Assembly: GCA_011037195.1 (NCBI GenBank)
Contig: JAAEAF010003494.1
Location: 1 to 64,000 of the forward strand
Length of the DNA: 64,000 nt
Reading direction: 5' to 3'
Source: Triatoma infestans
Taxonomy: Eukaryota; Arthropoda; Insecta; Hemiptera; Reduviidae
Part shown: in pieces, positions 52,110-63,400 of the stretch
Position numbering within the stretch: position 1 is the first letter of the stretch
How the letters are laid out: each line of letters opens with the position of its first letter
Notes under the pieces: model-generated
The model's database searches: none
Told to the model about the DNA's origin: nothing
Seen by the model: only the letters and a program-made list of their open reading frames with translations
Made by a program: the position numbers and the translations under genes

Positions 52110-52935
52110 TTATAAGTATCGGCATAGTCACAATTATTAAGGTGAGTGGTAAAGTTCTCCCAATCGGCCTTATTAATCTTCCGAAATAGGATAATAATTA
52201 TATTCACTTAAAGTTAAATGGTTTGAGTTAATAAGTATGGAAAGATGGTTTGAGCCCTTAGGCTGCTGTATATCTGCCCAGTCAAAACTGGCAGCTTTGA
52301 CACTAAACTCAAGAGTCATACCTATTGCTGAACACCTAATCTGATTTATGTTTCCAATGAGGATTGGACTACCATCATTTAAAAATACCAAATAGCTTCT
52401 TCTCCGACCAACAGAAGAGATCTACCTTTACTATCAGTAATATCGCTACCCGAAGAAATGTAATGGCAGTTGAAATCTCCGCATATAACAGTAGGTCGAG
52501 GGATACTGTCAAAGAATCGTTTCCATGCGCTCTGTGAAATATTATTGATGGGTTTATTATATAGAGAAATTATTTCTGATATAAATTAATATTAATATTT
52601 CTGATATAAATATTATGATATAAATTTACAGATGCGCCTAAACACATAACACTTGATGGGGAAGCACGATTTTTAATTTCAGGAAATAATACAGTTTTAT
52701 AAGTAACGCGACCCCAGCTTTTCCATCCGAACGATCTTGCTTTATCAATGAATATCCTGGAAAATTATAGCTTTTCCTTGGTTTAAACCAGGTTTCTGAA
52801 CGGGCACAAATGCTGATCTGTTTAACAATGAGAAATTTCTGTATATCCCCTTTACTAGCAACTGCGGAACGTGCATTCCATTGCAGTATATTTAAATTAG
52901 ATGCGTCAAGATATTTAATGGATATGATCATCCTG
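52110..52935 (-). pseudogene. Endonuclease, I-like copy 3, with intact N-terminal part
   Basis: Contains the N-terminal L-N-I-L-Q-W-N-A-R-S-A and S-E-T-W-F-K-P motifs missing from copies 1 and 2, then D-R-S-D-G-K-A-G-V-A-L and, after frameshifts and a small AT duplication (52,575-52,620), G-S-N-H-L-S-I. There is no RTE insertion here. Confidence 0.85.
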
Positions 52936-52939
52936 TCTA

Positions 52940-53447
52940 ATTTTTTAATATAAACCTGAGAAACAATCTTTTTGCGCTTACTACTTTAAAATTAGTCCCA
53001 CAATCGTATTCCAGCGCTGAAATAATCTCATTTTCACTCAATGACGTATTATACCTTGCCATTTTAATAGAAATTCAGGAACATAAGCATCAATACCTTT
53101 ACTTTTTAATATTTCAGATGAGACCAGAGAATTTGCATGGTGGCATTAGATATAATAATTCTTATTCTATTTCTGCCCATGCGATCTATTTGCCTCACAT
53201 TATTACCAATACCTGAATGCCCTTCATGAATTATTTTCCCAATACTCATGGGATGAACCCTAGAAATACCATTTGCCTCTTTATTTAAACTTTCTAACTA
53301 AACATGGAATGGACCAACATCCCAGGTCTGATATAATTCTGTCACTTTCTCATTATTTGATTCTCCTTTATCTATCTCATTTTTTACCTACTCATGAGAG
53401 TGTTTCATTTCCTCATTTATATATAACTCAGTTATCTTGTCATCCAT
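52940..53447 (-). pseudogene. ORF1 N-terminal part, I-like copy 3
   Basis: Starts M-D-D-K-I-T-E-L-Y and reads, with stops, W-D-V-G-P-F-H-V, V-H-P-M-S-I-G-K-I and R-N-R-I-R-I-I-I. These are typical lead segments of I/Jockey-group ORF1. The zinc-knuckle half is deleted, so ORF1 joins directly to the endonuclease. Confidence 0.75.
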
Positions 53448-53659
53448 TATAAAATTTTAGCAAAAATAAAATTAATAGTAATAAAAATTTAAATTAGAAA
53501 AAAACAAAAACTCAAAAAATGAACGATAAAAAAGAACAGAACAAACAAAAAATTTTAAAATAAAATTAAAAAGCAACTTGCTAAGAAATACAATATGTGA
53601 GTTAGCAATCGTGCCTACACAGCAGCACGATGTAAACAATACGAAGGTTAGCCTGGTAC

Positions 53660-53945
53660 TGAGGTCAAGCACAAACTTTGTATTCCGTTTAGGTACTGCC
53701 ATTGCATCACACACGAAGTATTCCAGCAAAATCCATTAACCGGAAGTGCAATTTTACTGGATGTTATTTTTGTTTTTCGTGATTTCCTCGAAAATGGCGC
53801 CAACGTTTTCTTTAAAATTTTAAAGGATTTCAACACATAAATACTCATCACTATTATGTAATATTTTACCGGGAAAACTGATTTTGGGGGGTTTCTGGGG
53901 CAACTAGAGCGTTATGCTCTCCTCTAAAGTATCGCTTCAGTTAAT
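53660..53945 (-). repeat. U repeat, minus orientation
   Basis: Matches 13,440-13,720 (CCATTAACCGGAAGTGC, TTCCTCGAAAATGGCGCCAACG). It lies directly upstream of ORF1 of I-like copy 3 on that strand. Confidence 0.65.
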
Positions 53946-54595
53946 ACATAGTTTTACCACCTGTAATAAATGTAAGTATTCTGTAAGCAATCATTTTCCA
54001 AAACATTGTTACCCTTTCTTCATTGTTAAAAGTAAATTTTAATAATTTTGTAGGCTGATTATGACCTCCTTTTGTAGGTTGAAACGTCTCGAGATAAAAA
54101 TAAAAACATAAACAACAGACGGTTACGGTCGCTAATTCTCAATCTAATCATTCAACATTCACTTCTCAAAATCCATCAAAAGAATTAACATAATAGAAAT
54201 TTTAAGTTATTTTAAGCTACTTTAAGGACTGTTGCACCGTATAGTAAGTAAGTAACTACCATGCATGTTCCTTTTGTTCCTGACAGGTTTCTCTTATAGA
54301 AACATTGCGTTGACGTGAACTCTCTACACGAACTTGGTAAATTTGCTCTGACGATGGATGAAAATCCAAAACCGTCAAGAACAAAAAGTATATGCACCAT
54401 AAGTATTTAACTAGCAAAGGTTATTTGCATAAATTCTACCGAGTTATCACTAATCAAATTTAGTTCCAAATGATTAATTCTGACAATATGCGTGAAGTTA
54501 AAAAAAAAAATCAATTACTAGAATATATATTTGATTGATTTGAACTTCTACATCTCACCTCAGAATTAGTAATTTATTGATTTTGGTATGATTAT
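53946..54595. other. Spacer with a GAAACGTC motif
   Basis: 54,056-54,091 has CTGATTATGACCT, then a 5-bp pairing AGGTT, then GAAACGTC, resembling a mutated hammerhead core. Otherwise nothing is recognised. Confidence 0.35.
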
Positions 54596-54599
54596 ACAA

Positions 54600-54783
54600 A
54601 GATACACAATATAAAAGTATAATCGCATTCACTACATTTATATGGCTTCCCGTTTATTGTTTCCATGTGATATTTCAAACCGCCTCTTGTTGTAAATCTA
54701 TAATCGCACACACTACATTTATACGGCTTCTCGCCTGTATGTTCTTGCATATATTCTATGAAATATCCAGATTCTGTACAGCT
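54600..54783 (-). pseudogene. Decayed 3-prime fingers of ZNF array 3
   Basis: Two more units continue after the stop of array 3 (C-S-V-C-D-Y-R-F-T and C-S-E-C-D-Y-T-F-I), with a damaged linker. Confidence 0.75.
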
Positions 54784-56103
54784 CTAATCCCATTCACTAC
54801 ATTTATATGGCTTCTTGGCTGTATGTGTTCTTATATGCACTTTCAAAGTTCCGGAACTTGTGCACCTATAATCGCATTCATTACATTTATATGGTTTCTC
54901 ACCGGTATGTATTCGCATATGCACTTTCAATGCTCCCGAATGCGTACTACTATAATCACACACAATACATTTATATGGCTTCTCGCCAGTATGTGTTAGA
55001 ATATGTTGCTTCAAATTTTTATTTAGCGTACTACTATAATCGCATTCATTACATTTGTACGGCTTCTCGCCTGTATGTGTTCGCATATGTTCTCTCAAAA
55101 TATCCGATCTTGTACTACTGTAATCGCATTCACCACATTTATATGGCTTCTCGCCTGTATGTTTTCGCAAATGATATTTTAAACCTCCGGCTGTTGTAAA
55201 ACTATAGTCGCACATACTACATTTATATGGCTTCTCGCCTGTATGTGTTCGCACATGTTGTTTCAAATTTCCAGATTTTGTACAACTATATCCGCACACA
55301 ATACATTTATATGGCTTCTCACCTGTATGTGTTCGGATATGTCCTCTCAGCATCCCAGAACTTGTGCAACTGTAATCACATTCACTACATTTATACGGCT
55401 TCTCACCTGTATGGGATCGTAGATGCACTTTCAGAGTTCCGGAACTTGTACACCTGTAATCACATTCACTACATTTAATCATCTCGCCTGTATGGGTTCG
55501 TATATGCAGTTTCAATGCTTCAGAACTTGTACACCTGTAATCGCATTTATTACATTTATACGGCTTCTCACCTGTATGTGTCCGCATATGACCTTTAAAA
55601 CGTCTGGTTGTTGTACAAGTATAATCGCACACACTACATTTATATGGCTTGTCGCCTGTATGTATTCGCACATGTTGTTTCAAATTTCCAGATTTTGTAC
55701 AACTATATCCGCACACAATACATTTATATGGCTTTTCGCCTGTATGTGTTCGCATATGTTCTTTCAAAGTTCCAGACTGCGTACTACTATAATCGCACAC
55801 ACTACATTTATATAGCTTTTCGCCTGTATGTGTTCGCATATGTTCTTTCAAAGTTCCAGATTGTTTGCAACTATAATCGCACAAACTACATTTATATGGC
55901 TTCTCGCCTGTATGTTTTAGCATATGATATTTCAAACTTCCGGTTGCTATACAACTATAATCGCACACACTACATTTATATGGCTTTTCGCCAGTATGTT
56001 TTCGCATATGCACTTTTAAATTTCCAGATTGCGTACTACTATAATCGCATTCACTACATTTATACGGCTTGTGGCCTGTATGTGTTCGCTCATGATCATT
56101 CAT
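54784..56103 (-). CDS. C2H2 zinc-finger array 3 (about 15 fingers)
   Basis: 439 codons of C-x2-C-x12-H-x3-H units, about 15 complete. The finger types differ from arrays 1 and 2: C-S-V-C-D-Y-S-C and [13 protein letters not shown] dominate, with helices such as QSGTLKE, KSGNLKQ and SSGTLKV repeated. One linker is shortened (G-E-M-I-K-C). The terminal finger has Cys to Trp and Tyr to stop (W-D-stop), and the finger before the ATG also has Tyr to stop, so both ends look truncated by nonsense changes. DNA binding is inferred from the family. No other domain is visible. Confidence 0.85.
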   Translation of the reverse strand: MNDHERTHTGHKPYKCSECDYSSTQSGNLKVHMRKHTGEKPYKCSVCDYSCIATGSLKYHMLKHTGEKPYKCSLCDYSCKQSGTLKEHMRTHTGEKLYKCSVCDYSSTQSGTLKEHMRTHTGEKPYKCIVCGYSCTKSGNLKQHVRIHTGDKPYKCSVCDYTCTTTRRFKGHMRTHTGEKPYKCNKCDYRCTSSEALKLHIRTHTGEMIKCSECDYRCTSSGTLKVHLRSHTGEKPYKCSECDYSCTSSGMLRGHIRTHTGEKPYKCIVCGYSCTKSGNLKQHVRTHTGEKPYKCSMCDYSFTTAGGLKYHLRKHTGEKPYKCGECDYSSTRSDILREHMRTHTGEKPYKCNECDYSSTLNKNLKQHILTHTGEKPYKCIVCDYSSTHSGALKVHMRIHTGEKPYKCNECDYRCTSSGTLKVHIRTHTAKKPYKCSEWD

Positions 56104-56405
56104 AGTTTGAGATTGTACACAACTTTAATTGCACACACTACATTTATATGGGTTCTGCTCACCAGTATGTGTATGCATTTTCAAATTTCCGGATCTTGTA
56201 CTGGTATATTCGCATTGATTACATTTATACGGCTTCTCGCCTGTATGTGTTCGCATATGTTCTTTGAAATATCCAGATTTTGTATAACTTAATACATTCA
56301 CTATATTTATATGGCTGCTCGCCTGTATGATTTCGCATATAATATTTTAAACAACCGGTTGTTGCAGAACTATAGACGCAGCCATTATATTTATATGGTT
56401 TCTTG
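56104..56405 (-). pseudogene. Decayed upstream fingers of array 3
   Basis: Three to four degraded units, for example C-S-V-C-N-stop-S-C-V-Q-S-Q-T and a linker expanded to G-E-Q-N-P-Y-K-C. Confidence 0.7.
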
Positions 56406-56409
56406 CCTA

Positions 56410-57380
56410 TTTCACAGTTATTAAAATAATATCGGTAATATTTATATGAAAAATTTTTCCTTTGTAATTTTTTAAATGCACGATATCACTGATTTTATTA
56501 CATTTACCACTTTTATCACAATACTGCGCACACTCTGTTTTTATTTATTTATTTATTTTTTTAACTTCACCATTACCTATTATAGTAACTTCTTCGATAA
56601 TTTACATCTCTTTAAATTTCTTTCTACAATAGTTACAATGGACAGGAATATTGAATTTTGCAATGTCTATATGGTAAATCCAAATCTGGAAAAATAATAT
56701 TGCAATTAAATGATTTCGTTTTTCAGTAAAATAAATAAATAAATAATTTTTGTCTGTTTGAATTACCTTTAAATAATTTTATATCCGGGTTATATGGTAT
56801 CTTTATTTATTCCCAAATTTGTTGCAAAATCAAAACCATGGAACACTAGTAATTCACAATATGGTGGTATATGTTCTATTGATTTATAAAATGTATTTTG
56901 TTTATATTGAATAGCAATTAAACGTTATCCAGTTGCATATCTTGGCAATTAACATATCTCATCTGCTGTATGGGGCTGTCATCAATGCCAAATGTTTAAT
57001 CATTAACTACATTTATACGGCTTCTCACCTGTATGGGTCCGTATATGCACTTTCAGAGTTCCGGAACTTGTACACCTGTAATCATATTCACTACATTTAA
57101 TTTATAAAATTGATCTATAAAACAGAAAATACATTCTTTATTCATTTCTATTGTTTACTGCTCCCGTTATGACGGGTATTATTCAAGATTACATAATATT
57201 TACTGATGCCAAACAGATTTCTGTTCTGTACTTATCAACTCATAATTGACGAATTTTATTCAAGCAGAGAAATTTTAGAATAGCTAAGATGGTAAAGATG
57301 GCTAAATAGTAAATTTTTTTTTTCTCTCGCTCAAATAGGATTCTGTTTATGGGTGTTTGCGTGGGTGTGTATCTCAGAAA
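56410..57380. repeat. Block F, copy at array 3
   Basis: Matches 12,560-13,370 but contains a single ectopic finger at 57,003-57,108. Confidence 0.8.
57003..57108 (-). pseudogene. Isolated zinc-finger unit in block F
   Basis: Encodes [21 protein letters not shown] plus one linker, the type found in array 3 near 54,850 and 55,420. Its second Cys is Tyr. The flanking block F reads continuously on both sides, so this is an inserted module. Confidence 0.85.
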
Positions 57381-58250
57381 CGAATATCGTAACATAAACG
57401 AAACTTGATACTGCGTTTTAGGTACTGCCATTGCACTCGACACGAAGTTTCCTTTAACCGGAAGTGCAATGTTACTGAATGCTTCTTATTTTCATGATTT
57501 CTTTTCGAAAATTTAAACTTTGTATACTATCTAAACAAAAAATATCTAACACTTCTATGTGTAACCGTTTACAGGGAAAATTGATGTTTTGGTGGTTCTG
57601 TAGGAATAGAAGCGTTCTGTCCTCTAAAGTATCACTTCAATTCATTTATTTTTTTACCTCCCATATGATATTAATACACATTACAAGCACTGAAAGTATT
57701 CTAAATTTGATGACAATTGGTTAATCGCAAGTGCGATTTTACAGAATCGGTTTTTGAAATTTTTCTCGAGAACGGTTACAACAATCTTCTTTAAACTTGC
57801 AATGCTTCCTGCACAGATAAAAAGCTAGCACTTTTATTTGAAAGGTTTTATGAAAAAATAATTTTCGAGGTTTTGGAGGTGTGTCTGTTAGTTTAATTTT
57901 AACTTAGCACAAGCTTCCTTGGTTTTACTTAAGCACTCCACATGAGACTGCTCATATATACAAGTAAAATCTCCACCACCATGTTTATGGCCAGTCCAGC
58001 AAAACACTGTAATGTTTCTCACGGAATAATCGTTTTTCCAAGATTTTTTCGAAAACAAATTGTTTTTTGTAAACTTCGTATACGATCTACAATACATTAT
58101 CACTTTTTTATTTGAATCATTTTTCTAAAAAAAATTGATTTTATCAGTAAATTTCTCAGGTCATTGGGTATGTTCATTGTTATAGTCACTTCTGGATTAC
58201 ACCTCAAGTATACCTAACAATATGTACACAAACTCATGTGATTTTTATCT
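57381..58250 (-). repeat. U repeats, three diverged units, minus orientation
   Basis: Units start near 57,440, 57,720 and 57,990. They share AAGTGC.ATTTTAC, TTCTTTAAACTT.G and AAATTGAT. Non-coding. Confidence 0.55.
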
Positions 58251-58690
58251 TGGGACACCAGAATAAAATTCGTTTAAAGAAACTTTGTCAATGTCATAAC
58301 CGTACTGACTGAGTTCGGAGGAAATATTTTTTTGAAATAGATTTCGGAGATGGTATAACCATACAGCTACCTCATATCAGTTTTCTATCAGTAATTTTCC
58401 AGTTAAATCTAGCCTCAAATCTCTTAAGTATTAATAGAAACTTAACAGAAAAATTGTTGAAGCCATTTTCCAGATTTTTGACAGGAAATCTTAATAATGA
58501 GTTTAGTGTGTATAAAACGTAATGACTGGCATCTTTTGAGAGGAGTGTGAAAAAAAATTTCAAAGGAGTCATTATAATGCGCAAAATTATTGATCCAGCG
58601 TTTTGTACTTGCTCATAACAACCACAAAAACTATTTATTTTTGCTTTTTTGCCTTTTAAACCTGACAGAATTCCAGACTAGTAAAATCTT
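58251..58690. other. Degenerate repeat sequence, no gene seen
   Basis: Fragments of U-like motifs (TTGAAGCCATTTTCCAG and AATTTTCCAGTTAAATCTAG) in uncertain orientation. Confidence 0.4.
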
Positions 58691-58696
58691 CCTTAA

Positions 58697-60020
58697 AGGA
58701 TGCTGCGTGTCCCCTACACTCTTCAAAATCTATCTTGATTCCTGCATGAAAGTTTGATTTATGAAACGCGGAGGGATCGGAGTCTCTTAACAAATCAAAT
58801 GTGCCTATAGAACTTTTTATTTGCGGGACCTATAGCTGGTAGCGCAAGCATGGAAGATGCAGAATACCTTGCGAGAAGAATGTAAACATAAGGGCTAAAA
58901 GTTACCTTTGGGAAGTGGAGCATACGATTATTTCTCCGGTCAGAAGGACAGTTAATAATTTTTGTTATTCAGGCTCTACATTCCAGAAGAATGGGTCGTT
59001 CAAGAAGAAATAGAGTAACGAATTGCCAACATGAAAACTTGCTAAACCCTGTTCTAGGGAGTAGCATCGTCCAAACCAAAACTCACACAAAATGTAGCAT
59101 AGTTGAGAACCTCTTACTGTACGCCGCTGCGATATGGACACTTGATCAAAGAATGGGAAACAAACTTCTACCTATCGATAGACTTTTGCAAGGATTAGCA
59201 AACACGATAAAATTAAAACCATAAAAATAAGAGAAAAGGAAATATAAGTCAAAAAATCTGGTGTGAAACACTCACACAGTTCTCAAAATTATAACTGACA
59301 GATTTCATAGTTTGTGTAACAACTTTAATGAAATTCGTCGAAAATTGAAAAAACTGTCCTGTAAAAGCGCACTTCAGGTTTACTAATTTCCTTGAAACTC
59401 GGAATTTTGGCCATCTATTTATTTCTGATTAATTCTGTTTGGATGAGAGAATTGTATAATCAACTATGATAGCACTTTATAGAATTAACATAACCCCACG
59501 CCTCCTCCAAAAGTGCCCTTAAATGAATTTTCCCAGAGAAATGTTTTGCATAAAAGTTGTAGATCTTTGTATGTTTAGTTTATATAGGAATTTCAATACA
59601 ACCGTCGGGGATAGTTTTGAGAAAATCACGAAAAAGTGTAAAAAATCATTTAGTAAAGTGGTAATGTAAACGCACTTCTGATTATCCGATTTTTTCAAAC
59701 TCAAAATTTCAACTCATATTCAATTCTAATTAACACTATTTAGATAAAAGAATTGTTTAATAAACTGAAATAGCACTTTAGATGGAAACCTAATCCAATA
59801 GAAGAAATAAGCCAAATTGGCTTTAGAAAGAATAAGCCAATAGAGATTGCCGCATATAGCGATTGAATGAGAGGCTCCTGGGAAAAAAGAAAATAAGACG
59901 TCCAATGATTCTGTGGAGAGAGAAATTGTGAGTGAGCCTCCACAGAAATGGACCGAGCAGGGAGGATGCTCTTAAAAGAGAGGAATGCAAAAATCAGTAC
60001 CATGAAACACTCACACTCTT
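58697..60020 (+). pseudogene. RTE-type RT fragment, longest copy, split by U repeats
   Basis: Begins G-C-C-V-S-P-T-L-F-K-I-Y-L-D, the block before the RT catalytic site. The site itself is degraded (D-A-E-Y-L-A-R-R-M follows). It continues L-N-P-V-L-G-S-S-I-V and L-L-Y-A-A-A-I-W-T-L-D-Q-R-M-G-N-K to 59,224. The C-terminal segment with E-D-A-L resumes near 59,820. U repeats occupy 59,240-59,800 in between. The fragment at 13,930-14,400 has no such interruption. Confidence 0.75.
59240..59800 (+). repeat. U repeats inside RTE fragment
   Basis: Two units about 300 bases apart, anchored at CACTTCAGGTTTACTAATTTCC (59,370) and CACTTCTGATTATCCGATTTTT (59,671). Confidence 0.65.
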
Positions 60021-60985
60021 CATAATACAGTTAAATAAAAAATGAAAAATTTTCTTCAAATTTTGCTTGTGGCCTAACATCTGGTGGTGAAGGACCAACT
60101 TACCAACGGAACCACCTTCAGAAAGTAGTGATCCAATAATGGACACACTCATTTGAATTTTAAAGTCTCAGATTACTCAATACCACCTAAAAACAATTTT
60201 TTCAGAAAAGTGTATCAACTAAAAGTGATACCTTTCTATTTATGCAGCAAGCACTCCTAGTTTAAACAAAATCGATGAAATCGTTTTTGAGAAAATTCCA
60301 CAAAACTTAAAAACCTGTTCTGTAAAAACGCTCTTCCGGTAAACCGATTTTCTTAAAGTCAGAAATTCTATCAATCGTAATTATGTGTATATAGATTATA
60401 TAGGTGGTAAAAACCATATGTTGGTACTGAAGGAAGGCATAACGCTACCCCCCCCCTAAAACCAGCAAAAAAAAATCAATTTTCCCAGAAAAAATGTTTC
60501 AAATAAAAGTGGTAGCTCACAATATGGTTAGGCGATATACCAAGTTTAAAAGAAGTAGATCGAGCCGTTTTCAAGAAAATCGCTGAAAAATCCATTCAGA
60601 AAGTGATTCCTCCAAGTATAGTAATTTTCATCGATAGTTTTCTATTGGGTCCTGTTGGTCATACCCAAATGGAATGCCAAGTTTGGACTTTTGTTTTGTG
60701 ATTGAGCTATGCTGTTCACATAAATACATATAACCTGCACCCACAAAATATTTTCTAAAAGCCACTTTTGTGACTCAACAAACCTCAAAAAACATGTATT
60801 TTCAGTGAAAACTCATGGATTTGGTTTCAAAGTAAAGAAGTGTTTATTTCTTATTTAAAGAACTGTATTTATAACTGTTTTGTTAGTAATATCGTAAGTA
60901 TTTTAATTAAATAGTCATAATTATTTGTTTTCGTTATAATTGAATTGAAAATAAAGTGAGACAAGATGTATATGTGTTTGTAATT
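60021..60985 (+). repeat. U repeat with tail, unit 3
   Basis: Matches 14,400-15,330, with divergence around 60,430-60,540. Tail motif AATGCCAAGTTTGGAC at about 60,672. Confidence 0.65.
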
Positions 60986-61000
60986 TGAAACCAATATAGG

Positions 61001-61230
61001 GCTTATTTTATTTTTTTAATTAAGGCGCGTCAACATTTGTGGTCATTAGCGCCCGAAGCCTTCTCAGTACAATGCCAGCCTACGAACAATGTTCTCTCGC
61101 TACAGACAACACTGTCCATCACCAAACAGTAAGCTGTAGAGCGTCCTGGGAGGCTGTACTGATCTCGAACCCGGGACTTCCGCGTATGAGTCCAACGCGC
61201 TATCACTGAACTAATCCGATCCCTTAAAAT
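61001..61230 (-). mobile_element. tRNA-derived SINE, second copy
   Basis: Same structure as 21,126-21,360: A-box region at 61,188-61,213, B box mutated to GGTTCGAGATC (61,161-61,171), T-rich tail at 61,003-61,018. Shared flanks on both sides show it was copied with the surrounding unit. Confidence 0.75.
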
Positions 61231-61240
61231 GGGCTATTAT

Positions 61241-61458
61241 TAATCCCAGACATTTTCCGTGATGGCCTGCTTCATTTTGTGTTATTGACCGGCTTCGGGC
61301 TTCACACTCCGGTGTTAGTCTGTGTTCTCACATGTCTGACAAACGCATCCTGAAGTTTGGCGAACGCCCAAAACCGGTCGATAACCACAAAATGAAGCAG
61401 GCTATCACGGAAAATGTCTCTGATGCTTTCCAGCTCTGCGGAACCAACCACCACAGCA
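61241..61458. mobile_element. Palindromic MITE, best preserved pair of arms
   Basis: Left arm TTTTCCGTGATGGCCTGCTTC..GACCGGCTTCGGGC and right arm GCCCAAAACCGGTCGATAACC..GAAGCAGGCTATCACGGAAAA around a loop of about 60 bp. The right end carries the full CTCTGCGGAACCAACCACCA terminus; the left end is shortened. Confidence 0.8.
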
Positions 61459-61479
61459 ATTATCATTAATATTACGTGA

Positions 61480-63400
61480 AGTATGCGCATGTGCTCTAAT
61501 TTAATAATTAGACATTAAGATTGGCCGATTAAGTAAGAATTACTTTACTTGTTACTTATTCTATGCAGATATTTAATTAACCCTTAAGTATCACAAAAGA
61601 GTGGCGACAAGGCTCTCGGGTCATATAAACAAGAAAAATCTAGTAAGGTAGCAATGTACATATTCACACTAACTACTTGAGATAAATTCAATTAAATAGA
61701 TCAGGAACCTGAACTTTGAAGCATTGATAGTTTCAGACATCAGATAATACTAAGATGACTATTTTTGTTACTGTAGAAACGTGCAAATATTCTAAAATCT
61801 TTCAAAACATGAGGTATTAATGATTTGAAAATATAGGTCGCTAAAGATATTTTCTTAGTATACAATTAGTTTGCGTTAATTACTTCCTTCAACATGAACA
61901 AGAAAACTGATAATTATTTTCCTGTATTAATATAACCCAACTTGCTATCACTCTAGCCAGACGTTTCTTTATTAATGCTGTACCAAAATATTTATAATCT
62001 CTTACCACTTTCAGTCCAATTCCACTGCTGCCAAAAATTCCAATTAATTTTCTGTATGTCTTCCTGCTTTCAACAGCTAAACTTTATGTACTTGCATTAG
62101 TCAGTAAAAGCATCAACTTCACGAGAAATCAATCCAGATCATTAGTTTTAATAATGTGAAGTTCGTCACGAATGCTGTGCTTCATGTTGAAAAATAATTC
62201 GTGACCAAACCTCAATATCCACTTGACAATACCAAATACAGCAGTCGTACCGAACATCAAATCATCAATATGCTGAATTGAACACTAATTTCATCACTGC
62301 ACTTTTTTGTTTGAAACTCAACATCTATTTTACAACAATAAACTTAATTAAATAAAAATTTTGGTTAAATATTATGCTCCTTACATCTAATAGATACAAT
62401 TATACAATGCGTCAAGACAAGCATCTGGAGTATATAAAAGATGCCGATACTGCAAGGCAAATGATAATATCTCTAGAGAATGTATTTGAAACCAAAAGCT
62501 TGTTTTCAAAATTATATTTTAGGCGCAAATTGTTACTAAAATGCACATCAGACGACCACTTTGTCAAATTTGATATGTTAATTAGACAACTAGAAAATAC
62601 CGGAACAGCAATGGAAGAAAGTGGTCCATTCACTCACTGAAAGACAATGTACTAATAACGTTTTAATTTAATTTGAAAACCCAGTTAACAAAGCATTTAT
62701 TATTTACAAAAACTATTTTTCCGTAAGGGTAGAAAAAAATAAATTAGAATGAAAGAAATGTAGAAGTGAATTAATAGAATTACATATTAATGGAAGAAAC
62801 CACAATATATCATAACCAACCATAACTTAAGGAAAAAAAACCTTTATAATTAGGGAAAGCATATTCACCCTCGTTTCATTAAGTACAGCATGCCGCTTCT
62901 ATAACTACTATAACCTTCCTCTTCAAAAAGCCAAAGCAATGGGTACACGGCCTATGCAAATTAAAATGGTGATTAAGTATTCAATGTAATTAAAATAAAC
63001 ATAATCCCTTGTTAATAATTAAGAGAATATGTTGACATTAGTAATTATACAATCATAAAAAAACAGCTATTTTTTTTCTTTCACAAATTTAATTTAGAAA
63101 AAAATTTGGTGTGTAACAGACACGACTTTCTCTTACTACCGTTTATAGAGTAATAATTAAATACTATTCTTTAAACTTATATAATAATTATAAGAAGTAA
63201 ATGTTTGCTTGTCTTCAATTTATATCAATGGGAAATTCCAAATTAAATAAAATGTCTTGTTTGAGAAAAGCATAAATTTTCCCTCTTCCCTAAACTAAAT
63301 GAAGTCAAGATTACGAAGTAAAGAGCGTTAAATAATAATGATAAACACATAAAATGACGTTAACAAATCTAAGTTGATAATCAATTAGAGAAAGTAAAAC
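61480..63400. repeat. Block D, copy at unit 3
   Basis: Aligns with 21,400-23,400. Interrupted by a Copia gag fragment. Confidence 0.7.
62395..62640 (+). pseudogene. Copia-type gag fragment in block D
   Basis: Reads A-R-Q-M-I-I-S-L-E-N-V-F-E, K-L-Y-F-R-R-K-L-L-L-K-C-T-S-D-D-H-F-V-K-F-D and L-E-N-T-G, then TGA. It is absent from block D in units 1 and 2. The same gag family is at 24,420-24,605. Confidence 0.8.

Noticed and set aside
54212..54400. 62-codon minus-strand frame near 54.3 kb
   Set aside because: No domain, no conservation in the other units, length compatible with chance.
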